Below are positions 43,972 through 52,950 of a stretch of 64,000 bases of DNA, piece by piece (position 1 is the stretch's first letter; each line of letters starts with the position of its first letter). The position numbers were made by a program, and so were the translations under genes. Under the pieces are notes generated by a model. That model was not told the origin of the DNA, ran no database searches, and saw only the letters and a list, made by a program, of their open reading frames with translations. Origin of the DNA: Nevskia sp964451925 (GTDB lineage: Bacteria > Pseudomonadota > Gammaproteobacteria > Nevskiales > Nevskiaceae); contig CAYVKA010000009.1 of assembly GCA_964451925.1 (NCBI GenBank), positions 1 to 64,000 of the forward strand. The letters are read 5' to 3'.

Positions 43972-45777
43972 ATGAAGAGCTCGGTCTCTGCTGACGGCGC
44001 TGCGCCCCAGGGAGAAGCATTTCACAAGCTGGAGCGGGACGACCTCCTATCCAGGCTGCGTTTTGCGCCGGAAACCGGCCACATATGGCTGGACACCAAG
44101 CGCATGTTCCTGCTGCATACCGATGCCTTCGGCACACTACGCCAGGAGCTGATCGAAACGGTCGGCCTCGCCAATGCCCGCGGTATTTTCACCCGCATGG
44201 GCTATCAATCGGGCAGCCGCGATGCGGAGCTGGCCAAGAAGATCCGCGCGGACATGACCTACTTCGAGAGGTATTCGGTCGGTCCGCAACTGCATGCCCT
44301 GGAGGGCATCGTCACGGTTGAGCCGGTCCGGGTGGAGATCGACGTGGAACGCGGCCATCATTACGGCGAGTTCCTGTGGCGAGATTCCATCGAAGCGGAA
44401 GCACACATGGTGGCCTATGGCATGGGGCCTGAAGCTGTGTGCTGGATGCAGATCGGCTACGCCTGCGGCTATGCAAGCGCCTTCATGGGACGTGCGATCC
44501 TCTATCGTGAGGTCGAATGCAAGGCGCAAGGCTACGCGGTATGCCGTATCGTGGGAAAGCCGGTCGAGGAATGGAATGACGCGGAATGCGACCTGCAATA
44601 CATCCGCGCTCAATCATTCGTCAACAAGCCGGTCGGCGACTTCGGAGCAAGCAGGAGCATCCGCCACCATGCGCCGAAAGTCGAGGCCTGCTCCGAGAGT
44701 AGGCGCAACCAGTCGCGGACGCTGGTGGGAGCATCTGCGGGCTTCAACATCGTCTGTCACACAATCAAGCGAGTGGCCCCGACCGATGCTCCGGTGTTGA
44801 TCCTTGGAGAAAGCGGCGTCGGCAAAGAGATGTTCGCGCGAGCCCTGCATGGAGAAAGCCCTCGGTCGGATAAGCCGTTCATCGCAGTCAATTGCGCGGC
44901 GATTCCAGAGCAACTGATCGAGGCCGAGTTGTTCGGTGTGGAAAAAGGCGCATTCACCGGGGCTACGTGCAGCCGCCCGGGACGCTTTGAACGAGCCGAT
45001 GGCGGCACCTTGTTTCTGGACGAACTCGGCTGCCTCAGCCTATCGGCGCAAAGCAAGCTTCTCCGGGCCGTGCAGGAAGGAGAGATCGAGCGCGTCGGCG
45101 ACAGCAAGCAACGCATGGTCGACGTGCGGATCATCGCGGCTACCAACGAGGATCTGCGCAGCGCCGTCACGCAGAAGACCTTCCGAGAAGATCTGTATTA
45201 CCGCCTGAACGTGTACCCAATCCACATTCCGCCGCTGCGCGAGCGGCAGGACGATGTGTCGCTGCTCATGACCTATTTTCTCGAGCGGATGTGCACGCGC
45301 CATCGGAGGAACGTGCCGGGATTCACGGATCGAGCGATCGACATGCTGCTGACTCACCACTGGCCGGGGAATGTGCGCGAACTGGAGAACGTGATCGAGC
45401 GCGCGGTCATACTGGCTCAGGACGGCGAGCCGCTGGATGCCTGCCATCTGCCTGACCTCCATGTTCATAGGCGCAACGCACGAACGATGAAGCCTTGCGC
45501 ATCGGGACATTTGGTCAAGCATAGCGACGAAGAGGGTGCAAAACCGGAGCCGGCATCGGTCGAGCTCAAGAGCTCTCTCGCCAACGAGGACTCGAGCTCG
45601 GGGGACGGCGACGCGCAGGAGGATGTGGAACTGCAAACGGCTTCAATTCGCGTGGCGATCGAGCGACATCACGGCAACCTCACCGCGGCGGCCCACGAAC
45701 TCGGCATCACCCGTGCGCAAATCGCCTATCGCGCGAACAAGCTCGGCCTTGCGGACTTGTTTCGCCGCCGTTCCTAG
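43972..45777 (+). CDS. Sigma-54-dependent activator, XylR/DmpR type (copy 1)
   Basis: A 601-residue NtrC-family regulator. The N-terminal sensor (XylR_N plus V4R; residues ~20-215) contains FGTLRQELIETVGLANARGI and CWMQIGYACGYASAFMGR with the V4R cysteines, as in aromatic-sensing DmpR/XylR/MopR. The AAA+ domain (~245-480) has Walker A GESGVGKE, the sigma-54 contact loop GAFTGA, GTLFLDELGCLS and the arginine-finger region YRLNVYPIHIPPLRER. The C-terminal Fis-type helix-turn-helix includes GNLTAAAHELGITRAQIAYR. GGAGGGG precedes the ATG. It lies directly downstream of the peptide-export operon and is a close paralog of the gene at 57769-59568. Confidence 0.95.
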   Translation: MKSSVSADGAAPQGEAFHKLERDDLLSRLRFAPETGHIWLDTKRMFLLHTDAFGTLRQELIETVGLANARGIFTRMGYQSGSRDAELAKKIRADMTYFERYSVGPQLHALEGIVTVEPVRVEIDVERGHHYGEFLWRDSIEAEAHMVAYGMGPEAVCWMQIGYACGYASAFMGRAILYREVECKAQGYAVCRIVGKPVEEWNDAECDLQYIRAQSFVNKPVGDFGASRSIRHHAPKVEACSESRRNQSRTLVGASAGFNIVCHTIKRVAPTDAPVLILGESGVGKEMFARALHGESPRSDKPFIAVNCAAIPEQLIEAELFGVEKGAFTGATCSRPGRFERADGGTLFLDELGCLSLSAQSKLLRAVQEGEIERVGDSKQRMVDVRIIAATNEDLRSAVTQKTFREDLYYRLNVYPIHIPPLRERQDDVSLLMTYFLERMCTRHRRNVPGFTDRAIDMLLTHHWPGNVRELENVIERAVILAQDGEPLDACHLPDLHVHRRNARTMKPCASGHLVKHSDEEGAKPEPASVELKSSLANEDSSSGDGDAQEDVELQTASIRVAIERHHGNLTAAAHELGITRAQIAYRANKLGLADLFRRRS

Positions 45778-45829
45778 GATTCTGTCCGGCGGTGGTCCCG
45801 CGCGGCGCGCGCCTGCTGGCCAGCTGCGC

Positions 45830-47410
45830 TCAATGGTCCACAGGAGGGGGGCTGCGGCGCGGATCCCAATTCAGGAAGGCCGGAAGATCCATATCCTGCG
45901 CTCCGCCGGACCTGATGATCATCGGCTCAGGCTCTGCTGGCTGGTCTGTTTGATTCTGTTCCTGTGCTCCGATCGGCAGCACGAAGAAGTGCTCGATCAA
46001 TCCCGGATCGTCGAAATAGTGCCGCCCGGTGATCGCAGTCGGATGATTGCCCCACTCGCGAATGGCACCGGCGTTCGCCATCCCAGCGCTTGGGATCGGG
46101 CTGGTGCGCTCGGAGCCGGGGACAATCCCGCGCGCGTCGAAGAAGCTCTTCGTCCTGTTGCCGCCGATGGGCAGGGTCATGAGGTCGTCGTAGCGGACGA
46201 GCTCGTATTCCTGGATATCGGCGGGCTCCGGCGCAGTGGATTCTTCCACGATGCGCCAGGGGCTATGGGAACCCGAGTGGACTCTGACCGCCATATGCGG
46301 CTCGGGGCTCACCACCGGCACGACCAGCAGCGGGTCCTCGTCCCGGCTCGTGGTGTTCTTTCTCGTTACGGAGTCGGGGACGAACCAGATCTGGTCGAAC
46401 CCGCTCATGTGCATCGAATCGAACAGCAAGGGATGGCCCGAGGGGTCGAGCGTGACCCGCCACATTAGCCCGTCGATTTTTCCGGCGAGCAGATCGGGCA
46501 TGTGCGAGGTGGATACGCGCTCGCTGAACCAGACGAAGTAGACGATTTGCACCAGCGTCCGGCCCTGGACGCGGGCATAGGAAGGCATGTAGTAGACCAG
46601 GTGCCTGCGTGGATCGATGATGGCCTTGCCATCGGCGGACCAGGCTGGAGCGCCGATCGAGTCGAAGGTGCCCGCCGTCTCGATCAGCCAGCGCGGCGCG
46701 AGTTGCTCGGCCATCTCCTGCCAGTCGGTGGGGGTGTAGCCGATCCGCCCCAAGGGGTCCTGCAGTAGCCGCGGGGGTTCCATTGAGTGGGTGACCTGTC
46801 TGGGAACCCAGGCGGCGACTTTCGTCGTGGCCGGCTTGCCATCGCGGGAGAGGTCGGACTTGATCGCGGCCTGCTGGCGCTGGATGGCCCGGTCCAGCGC
46901 GCGCATCCTGGCCAGGTCCGGAGGCGGGGTGCGGCTGGGCAGCTGCGCTTCCTGATAGACCTTCTGCAGGGTGTCGCTGTCCGCCAGCTCCTGGTTCGAC
47001 AGCCAGACGGCGCACAGGCGCAGGTCGGTCAGCAGGGTGGAGCGCTCGACATCCGGCATGCCCATGTTGGCAAGCTCCACGCTGCGCGCGAAGCCGTCGT
47101 TCTCGCGCAGCTCGTAGGTCCAGATATCGAAGGCCTCGAACGAGCTCACCTTGTCGCCGAACGCAGCCAGCATGCGATCGCTGCGCAGGTAGGGAAAGCC
47201 CTTGATGCGGTGATAGCCGGCATAGCCCGCCCCGGCATGGGAAATGGCCGCATCGACCTCGGCGAACTTGCTGCGGCAATTCGCCAGGAATTCCTTGGAG
47301 GTGGTATCGGGGAAGGTATCCTGGGCCGCGGCCGGCGGGGAGGCGAGCTGCAGGACGAGGACGCCGATGCAGACGCATATCGAGGCCAGCCTGGATGCCG
47401 TGGAGATCAT
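45830..47410 (-). CDS. Conserved exported protein of unknown function
   Basis: A 526-residue protein with a signal peptide (about residues 1-28, ending PPAAAQD). A middle section with WLIETAGTFDSIGAPAWSAD, RHLVYYMPSYARVQGRTLVQ, IVYFVWFSERV and DGLMWRVTLDPSGHPLLFDS resembles a conserved hypothetical family of envelope proteins known to me only as uncharacterised. AAGGAGG sits before the ATG. It ends convergent with the sigma-54 activator (52 bases apart) and follows the OmpA-like gene on the same strand, so it is probably part of the same envelope operon. Confidence 0.7.
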   Translation of the reverse strand: MISTASRLASICVCIGVLVLQLASPPAAAQDTFPDTTSKEFLANCRSKFAEVDAAISHAGAGYAGYHRIKGFPYLRSDRMLAAFGDKVSSFEAFDIWTYELRENDGFARSVELANMGMPDVERSTLLTDLRLCAVWLSNQELADSDTLQKVYQEAQLPSRTPPPDLARMRALDRAIQRQQAAIKSDLSRDGKPATTKVAAWVPRQVTHSMEPPRLLQDPLGRIGYTPTDWQEMAEQLAPRWLIETAGTFDSIGAPAWSADGKAIIDPRRHLVYYMPSYARVQGRTLVQIVYFVWFSERVSTSHMPDLLAGKIDGLMWRVTLDPSGHPLLFDSMHMSGFDQIWFVPDSVTRKNTTSRDEDPLLVVPVVSPEPHMAVRVHSGSHSPWRIVEESTAPEPADIQEYELVRYDDLMTLPIGGNRTKSFFDARGIVPGSERTSPIPSAGMANAGAIREWGNHPTAITGRHYFDDPGLIEHFFVLPIGAQEQNQTDQPAEPEPMIIRSGGAQDMDLPAFLNWDPRRSPPPVDH

Positions 47411-47466
47411 TTCCGCCCTCCTTCGATTGTCTCTTCCCCCGCCTGGATGGAGAACCGGCACCACTA

Positions 47467-47493
47467 CCCCGCCGGATGATAAGGCCGGCGGGG
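47467..47493 (-). terminator. GC hairpin after the OmpA-like gene
   Basis: A 9-bp stem CCCCGCCGG/CCGGCGGGG with a 9-base loop lies 10 bases after the OmpA-like stop. There is no T-run, so it is a weak or Rho-assisted terminator, or an mRNA stabiliser. Confidence 0.4.
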
Positions 47494-47502
47494 TGTGGGC
47501 GC

Positions 47503-49071
47503 TTACTGCGGCTTATCGGCCTGCGGCGAGGCAGGAGCGGGTGGGGCCGGAGCCGGCTCGGTCGGCGCAACCGAGTCGTCCGCCGACCCGGGAGCCGGAG
47601 CCGAGGGCGGCGGCGCAGTGGACTGATCCGCGGGCGCAGGCTCGCTGGGTGCGGCGCCCGCAGCCGGAGCGGGCTCAGCTGCCGCCGGGGCCGGCGCGGC
47701 TTCCGGTGGGGCCGGCGGCGCCTCGGGTTGAGCGGGCGGCGCTTCGGCAGGCGCCGCACTTTCAGCCGGTGCCGTCTTGTGGTGATGCCTTGCCTGCTTG
47801 CGCGCGGGTGCGGGGGCCGCTTCGGCGGCCGGAGCGGCCTCGCCCACCGCGGCGGCAGGAGCCGCGGCTTCTCCAGCGGGCGCCTGAGCGCCTTCCGCCG
47901 GCGCGCCTTCTCCAGCAGGCGCCACGGGAGCTTCGGCCGGCGGCGCGGCCTCGGGCGAAGCGGCCGGCGCCGCGTCCGCCGGCTGGGCGAAGCCCGCCGC
48001 GGATTCGGTCACCTTCAGCTCGACGCGGCGATTCAGCTCACGCCCTTCGTCGGTCGAGTTGTTGGCGATCGGCCTGGATTTGCCGAAGCCCTTGCTGCTC
48101 ATGCGGCTGCGCTCGATGCCGCGGCCGGCGAGGTATTTCATCACGCTCAGCGCGCGCGCCTCGGACAGCTTCTGGTTGTACGGCACGGAACCCTTGCCGT
48201 CGGTGTGACCGTCGATCTCGACCTTGATGTCCTTCCTCGCCAGCAGCGCATCCGCCACCTGGTCGAGCAGGGTCTTGGCGTTGACCGTGAGGCTGGCCTT
48301 GTTGAAGTCGAAATTGACGCCGTGGAGCACGATGGTGTCGCCGACCTTGCAGCCCTCGAAGCTTACCGGCTGGCCGGGAACCGGAGGCTGGCACGGGGGC
48401 GGAGGCGGAGGTGCCGGCGGCGCGGCGGGCTCGGGTGCCGGAGCAGCTTGCTCGACCGGCACGACCTCGACCGGAGGCGGCGGCGCGGGCTGCTCGGGCT
48501 GGGGCATGGCGCCCAGCGGAATCCGCACGCCGAGATGGAACAGCGGCTGCGCGGCGTAGTTCGTCTCCTTGTGATAGAGGAGTTCCGCACGGAGGTACAG
48601 CGCACGGTCGAGGAAGGGCTGGTCGAAGCCCAGTCCGGCGTTGTACATGAGCCGATCCCCCCCTTCGATATTGGCATGGACGAACACGCCGGAATTCCCG
48701 GGGGAGACGTAGTAGTTCACGCCGATGCCGCCGCCATACAGGCTCTGGCTGGGAATCTCGCCGACCTGGTTCGGGCAGGAGGTGAGGATTCCACAGAGTA
48801 GCCCGGTGGTCGGGGTGGTGACGGTCTTGCCGCGGTAGCGCAGGTAGTCGCCGACGAGCTCCAACCCGAGGTGCGGCGCCACCGATTTGCCGATGGCCAG
48901 CGCCCCACCCCAGCCGTCGTCGTAGTTCGGATCCCTGCGATTGCCGGTGAGGGAGCCCATGGGGGCGACATAGTACCGATCGTCGAACAGGTCGCTATCG
49001 TCCGCAGAGGCCGCGAACGTGCCGAACACGAACGATCCCACCAGCATAGAACTCAATAATGGTCTTTTCAT
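47503..49071 (-). CDS. OmpA-family outer-membrane protein with Pro/Ala-rich tail
   Basis: A 522-residue protein. It has a signal peptide (residues 1-~23), a beta-barrel-like region (~25-190, GLELVGDYLRYRG, FVHANIEGGDRLMYNAGLGF), a Pro-rich linker (~190-235) and an OmpA C-terminal peptidoglycan-binding domain (~245-370: VNFDFNKASLTVNAKTLLDQ, EIDGHTDGKGSVPYNQKLSE, GRELNRRVELKV). Unusually it ends in about 140 residues of low-complexity Ala/Pro/Glu sequence with one RKQARHHHK basic patch, beyond the usual C-terminus. It is in the middle of the envelope gene block; the start has GGATTGAG before it. Confidence 0.9.
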   Translation of the reverse strand: MKRPLLSSMLVGSFVFGTFAASADDSDLFDDRYYVAPMGSLTGNRRDPNYDDGWGGALAIGKSVAPHLGLELVGDYLRYRGKTVTTPTTGLLCGILTSCPNQVGEIPSQSLYGGGIGVNYYVSPGNSGVFVHANIEGGDRLMYNAGLGFDQPFLDRALYLRAELLYHKETNYAAQPLFHLGVRIPLGAMPQPEQPAPPPPVEVVPVEQAAPAPEPAAPPAPPPPPPCQPPVPGQPVSFEGCKVGDTIVLHGVNFDFNKASLTVNAKTLLDQVADALLARKDIKVEIDGHTDGKGSVPYNQKLSEARALSVMKYLAGRGIERSRMSSKGFGKSRPIANNSTDEGRELNRRVELKVTESAAGFAQPADAAPAASPEAAPPAEAPVAPAGEGAPAEGAQAPAGEAAAPAAAVGEAAPAAEAAPAPARKQARHHHKTAPAESAAPAEAPPAQPEAPPAPPEAAPAPAAAEPAPAAGAAPSEPAPADQSTAPPPSAPAPGSADDSVAPTEPAPAPPAPASPQADKPQ

Positions 49072-49121
49072 CTCAATCCTGAGCCTTCGTTTTCTAGTGA
49101 CGCCGCACAAGTCGATGGCAC

Positions 49122-49397
49122 TCATATGAAGCCGCGCAATTGAGCCCGGTGTACGGCAGCACAGCGGTTCTTTGCGCCCAGGACCCGCGACAGGCCCTTG
49201 AGGTGCCATTTGATGGTGTTCGAGGACACGCCTAGCCGGGCGGCCGTTTCCGTGTTCGTTAAGCCTTCCCTCACGCACTGCAATACCGCGATCTGGCGGG
49301 AGGTCAACTGCGCCGAGCCTCGGGCGTTGTCCTGGGCATCGTGGCGACCTGCCTGCCCTCCGTCGTACCGGCATATGTTCATGACCGAGCCCTGCAC
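49122..49397 (-). CDS. Solo LuxR-type helix-turn-helix regulator
   Basis: A 91-residue protein consisting almost only of a GerE/LuxR DNA-binding domain: LTSRQIAVLQCVREGLTNTE, TAARLGVSSNTIKWHLKGL and a final helix. The STIKW-like recognition helix resembles that of MalT/AlkS regulators, so it could be a stand-alone remnant or a genuine single-domain regulator. The start is uncertain: GTG at 49397 or ATG at 49382. A strong hairpin with a T-run lies just upstream on the same strand. Confidence 0.78.
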   Translation of the reverse strand: MQGSVMNICRYDGGQAGRHDAQDNARGSAQLTSRQIAVLQCVREGLTNTETAARLGVSSNTIKWHLKGLSRVLGAKNRCAAVHRAQLRGFI

Positions 49398-49410
49398 CTC
49401 AAAGGTCGCG

Positions 49411-49446
49411 AAAAAGCCCCGGCGGCAACAGATCGTGCCGCCGGGG
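49411..49446 (-). terminator. Intrinsic terminator between DUF1302 and LuxR genes
   Basis: On the minus strand an 11-bp perfect stem (CCCCGGCGGCA/TGCCGCCGGGG, 8-base loop) is followed by CTTTTTC. It ends about 14 bases before the LuxR gene start, so it may end the upstream operon or attenuate the regulator. Confidence 0.68.
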
Positions 49447-49663
49447 TAGGTACCTAGCAGCTGAGGGGGAGCAAATGCCGACTACTAGGTAAAGCCAGTG
49501 CAGACAAACATCCGCTGGTGGAGCTCCTCGCTTGCTCCATCGGCACGCCACGGCGCCTCCCTCGCCCGGAGGAGGTGGCGTGCCAGTCTTGGGAAAAGCC
49601 ATACCTCGCAATCTGAGCCTGGTGCGAAGCCATGGTCCGTGAGCTTGGTCGGGCCCCCGACCT

Positions 49664-51793
49664 TTACAGCTGATACGTCAAGCGCAAATTGATCTCGTTG
49701 CCGAAATCGATTGCACGGATCAGGTTGTCGGTGGGGTTGCCGTAAAGGTGGCCGTTCACGTAGTTGTAGAACAGATCCACGCTGATGCTGTGGCCGGGGT
49801 TCCACTTGATCATGGGCTGCGCCAGCAGGCCGCCGCGGACGTCGTACAGGATCGCCCACTCGGCCACGTACTTGCGGTTTGGCCAGGGCTGGAAGCCTGC
49901 GAAAGCTAGGTAGTTGGCACTCGAGATGCCGCCGGGCGTCTTGATCCCCGAATAGTCGTTGCCCTGACCGGCGACAGGGTCGTTTACTCCGTAAGTTCCA
50001 CTGTTACCGCCATAGCCCTTTAGGCTCAGGCCGACCAAGTCGCTGGCGCTGCGGTGCTGGAATTCGAACGCCAGGTAGGCTGCCGGAAAAGCCTCCGTGT
50101 AACGGTACCACTTCTCGCCCACCAGGGTTAGGATGTATTCATCAGTCTTGTAGCCGCCATGGGCCAGACCCACGTCGGTAAGGCGGCGGGAGGGCGTGTA
50201 CTGGCCTTCGAAGTTGATAATGAACTGGTTCCAGAACGACGCCGGGTCCTCGGTCTCGGTGACATAGACACCCCCCAGGCCGACGATGTTTTCACGGTAG
50301 TAGTCGCGCTGGAGGTTGCCACGGATGCTGCCGTCGGATGCGATGAAGAAGGTGTTCAGCAGATTGCTAGTCTCTTGAACATTGTCGACCGGTGACGCAT
50401 AGACATCTCGCAGTGCCGGGTACTCGTCGATGATGGTGTTCACCAGCTTTACGCCATCCAAACGAATACCGCCGGCGGCCGCGAACCACTCCTTGTTGCT
50501 GTAGACGCCGCCCGGCGCAATAGTCAACGGCGAGTGCGACAGGGCCTCGCCCACGCTGCCGTACATGCGGCAGGTGGTGGGGTTGTAAACCGGACACAAA
50601 GCGCTGCCCACTGGGGCCTTAGCCAAATAGGCGGTCTGCACGAGAGCACCGAGGTCGTTACCCCAAGCGGTACCGTTGGGGTTGGTGCCGGTCAAGCCCT
50701 TGTTGATGCCACTCTCGGTCCAGCTAAAGACGCCGAGAGGGTTCAGGCGGCTGACAAACATCGCCGAAAAGCCCCAGTTGCCGTAGTCGGCTTTCAAGCG
50801 GATGCCGGCGCTGAGCTTGTTGTCGTAGTTGCCCGTGTAATAATTGTCGAGCGGCTTATAGAACTGCGCCGGTGCAACATTGTACGGCGTATTAGGGTTT
50901 GGAATGTCCGAGGGCTGGAACTTTTCTACGTAGGCGTCGACGAGCATGGCATCCGATGCTTGGACCGTCCCACGTAGAGCCAGCGCCGGCACGCGTTTGT
51001 CGGAGAATTCCTCGATCGCGCGGTCCAGGACCAGGTGGCGGCGGAGGTCCAGGCCATCGGGCATGTCGAAGGTCTGAAAGAAGATCGACTGGCCCCATGC
51101 GATCTGCTGCAGTCCAAAGCGGACGTTGTAGGCGTCGCGCTTGTATTCGAGCAGGGCTGTGGGGAAGTCGATCATGTAGTTGCTTCCTGCGAACTCAGTC
51201 GGGTTCAGCTTGCCGCCGTTGCGCCCCTTGGATTCAAAAAAGTTCGGCGCACCAGTATCGGCGTAGCGGTCGCCACCGCCGGCCGGGATGCCGCCCTGGA
51301 CGTTTTCCACGCTGCGGGCGTCGAAGAGCTTGTACAGGTCCGGGTCGTAGGTGGCGCGGGCCTGCACGTTGAGGCGCAGGGCATCGGTCAGCGCCATGTT
51401 CATTTCGCCGAAGAAACGCAGCTCCTGGTAATCGAACTTGGTGTTCGAGCTAGGGATGTAGCTGTCGCGGCGCACCGTGTCGCTGGTGTGGATGAGGCCC
51501 AGGGAATTGGGGATCGGCAGCGTCCAGGTTGGCACTAGGCCGGCGATCAGGGTCGGCGGCACATAAGCCTGCCGCGGCACCGCAGAGTGCTGGAAGGGCA
51601 TGTTGCCCTGGTTGTCGTAGTTCTGTATTCCGTCGGTATGGAATGCGGTGTCGCTGCGGAAGGTGCCGACGAAGGTCGTCTTGCCCCAGAGATCGGACAG
51701 GATGCCGTCGCCGTCGGCCAGGGCCGCTGCTGAAGCGGACATCATCGCAATGCCGACGCAGATCGCGCGGCGCGTGTTATAAGCTGAGTGCAT
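49664..51793 (-). CDS. DUF1302-family outer-membrane protein
   Basis: A 709-residue exported protein (signal peptide ending near ALADGD). Many aromatic-ended amphipathic strands, a QELRFFGEMNMALTDALRLN segment and a closing NEINLRLTYQL with terminal aromatic/Leu suggest a beta-barrel. LLEYKRDAYNVRFGLQQIAW and WGQSIFFQTFDMPDGLDLRR match the DUF1302 pattern (RxGKQxVxWG). Such proteins occur with DUF1329, YCF48-like and RND genes in clusters for hydrophobic substrates. It lies 41 bases after the YCF48-like gene in the same direction. Confidence 0.9.
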   Translation of the reverse strand: MHSAYNTRRAICVGIAMMSASAAALADGDGILSDLWGKTTFVGTFRSDTAFHTDGIQNYDNQGNMPFQHSAVPRQAYVPPTLIAGLVPTWTLPIPNSLGLIHTSDTVRRDSYIPSSNTKFDYQELRFFGEMNMALTDALRLNVQARATYDPDLYKLFDARSVENVQGGIPAGGGDRYADTGAPNFFESKGRNGGKLNPTEFAGSNYMIDFPTALLEYKRDAYNVRFGLQQIAWGQSIFFQTFDMPDGLDLRRHLVLDRAIEEFSDKRVPALALRGTVQASDAMLVDAYVEKFQPSDIPNPNTPYNVAPAQFYKPLDNYYTGNYDNKLSAGIRLKADYGNWGFSAMFVSRLNPLGVFSWTESGINKGLTGTNPNGTAWGNDLGALVQTAYLAKAPVGSALCPVYNPTTCRMYGSVGEALSHSPLTIAPGGVYSNKEWFAAAGGIRLDGVKLVNTIIDEYPALRDVYASPVDNVQETSNLLNTFFIASDGSIRGNLQRDYYRENIVGLGGVYVTETEDPASFWNQFIINFEGQYTPSRRLTDVGLAHGGYKTDEYILTLVGEKWYRYTEAFPAAYLAFEFQHRSASDLVGLSLKGYGGNSGTYGVNDPVAGQGNDYSGIKTPGGISSANYLAFAGFQPWPNRKYVAEWAILYDVRGGLLAQPMIKWNPGHSISVDLFYNYVNGHLYGNPTDNLIRAIDFGNEINLRLTYQL

Positions 51794-51834
51794 ATTGCTT
51801 TCTCTCCCTGCGTATTTGTTTGTCTGCGTTTGAA

Positions 51835-52866
51835 TCAATCGCCGCGGGCCATCAGTTGCAGCACCCGGCCGCTGTGGCCAACAGCAATCATTGAGTCGTC
51901 CGCCGCGCTGGCGCTACGGGCAAGTCCGCTGTACCAATTGAGATTCAGATCAAGCGCTTTAAGCGGCCGCCAACTCTTGCCCCCATCCGCACTGATCAGT
52001 CCGCTCCGCATGCCGACGGCGAATACGTGGCCGTCCGGCGTCGACTCGACATCGAACAGGCTGGCCTGGGTCTGCGTGTCGAGCGCGCTCCAGCTCTTGC
52101 CGCTATCGGCGGTCATCACAACCATGCCATCCTGCCCGGAGGCGTAGCCCGTGCCATCGTCGCGGAAGTGCATGCCGAAGAGTGATGGCGGCGTCAGGCC
52201 CGTCGAGCCGGTGGGTGCCTTGAACACCGGCGTCCAAGTATTGCCACCGTCCGTCGAACGGTTGAGCTGGCCGTATTCACCGCCGATCAGGATCGAGCCG
52301 TCGTCAAAGACTTTGACCACGTACAGCGTTGGCTCGTCGCGTGCGGCGACGAAGTCGCTGGTGCTATCGGTCTTATAGAGCGTCGTCCAGTCGGGCTTGA
52401 GCTCGCTCCAGCTCTGGCCGTTATCGGTCGATTTCAGCAGGGTGCCGAAGGCCCCGACGGCCACCGCCAGGCCGCTCTTGTTCAGGCTGACCCGCAGCAG
52501 GCGCTGCTCGGTCACCGGCTCGACCTTGTGCCAAGCCTTACGGCCGTCGCGGACCAGGATCAGCCCTTCCTGCCCAACGGCAATCGAGCGCGTCCCGCAG
52601 ATGGCGACGCTGAATATCGCCAGGTTGGTCGGCGCTTTGACTTCGTGCTGCCAGCTCCGGCCTCCGTCGGAGCTCTGCAACACCAGGCCGCCCTCGCCCA
52701 CCGCTTCGCCGAAATCGCCACTGAAGGCGATCGAGAAGAGACGGTCGTGCGGGGTGTACTGCACGACGGCATGGCTGTCAGCGTCGGCGAATGCCGCGCC
52801 GCAAACGCCGGCCACGAGCAGTAAAACGAGCGTTTTGACAGATTTCAGGCGCACAAAGGGCTTCAT
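51835..52866 (-). CDS. YCF48/BNR-repeat beta-propeller protein, exported
   Basis: A 343-residue protein with a signal peptide (VKTLVLLLVAGVCGAAFA). It has repeated Asp-box-like turns: SSDGGRSWQHE, STDNGQSWSEL, STDGGNTWTPV, TADSGKSWSAL and SADGGKSWRPL, about one every 45-50 residues, as in YCF48-like propellers. It is probably periplasmic and a binding or assembly factor for the neighbouring RND/DUF1302 system (inference from conserved gene association). Confidence 0.9.
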   Translation of the reverse strand: MKPFVRLKSVKTLVLLLVAGVCGAAFADADSHAVVQYTPHDRLFSIAFSGDFGEAVGEGGLVLQSSDGGRSWQHEVKAPTNLAIFSVAICGTRSIAVGQEGLILVRDGRKAWHKVEPVTEQRLLRVSLNKSGLAVAVGAFGTLLKSTDNGQSWSELKPDWTTLYKTDSTSDFVAARDEPTLYVVKVFDDGSILIGGEYGQLNRSTDGGNTWTPVFKAPTGSTGLTPPSLFGMHFRDDGTGYASGQDGMVVMTADSGKSWSALDTQTQASLFDVESTPDGHVFAVGMRSGLISADGGKSWRPLKALDLNLNWYSGLARSASAADDSMIAVGHSGRVLQLMARGD

Positions 52867-52950
52867 GACTTACGCCACCGGTTTTTGGGATTGGGGAGTG
52901 GCGGCCGGGTTCAGCCGGCCGCCACGGGAACTACCTTGAGCGGACGCCGA

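Noticed and set aside
49417..49446. GGCACG...TTGC on the minus strand upstream of the solo LuxR gene
   Set aside because: Spacing between GG and GC is 11, not 10, and the bases belong to the terminator stem.
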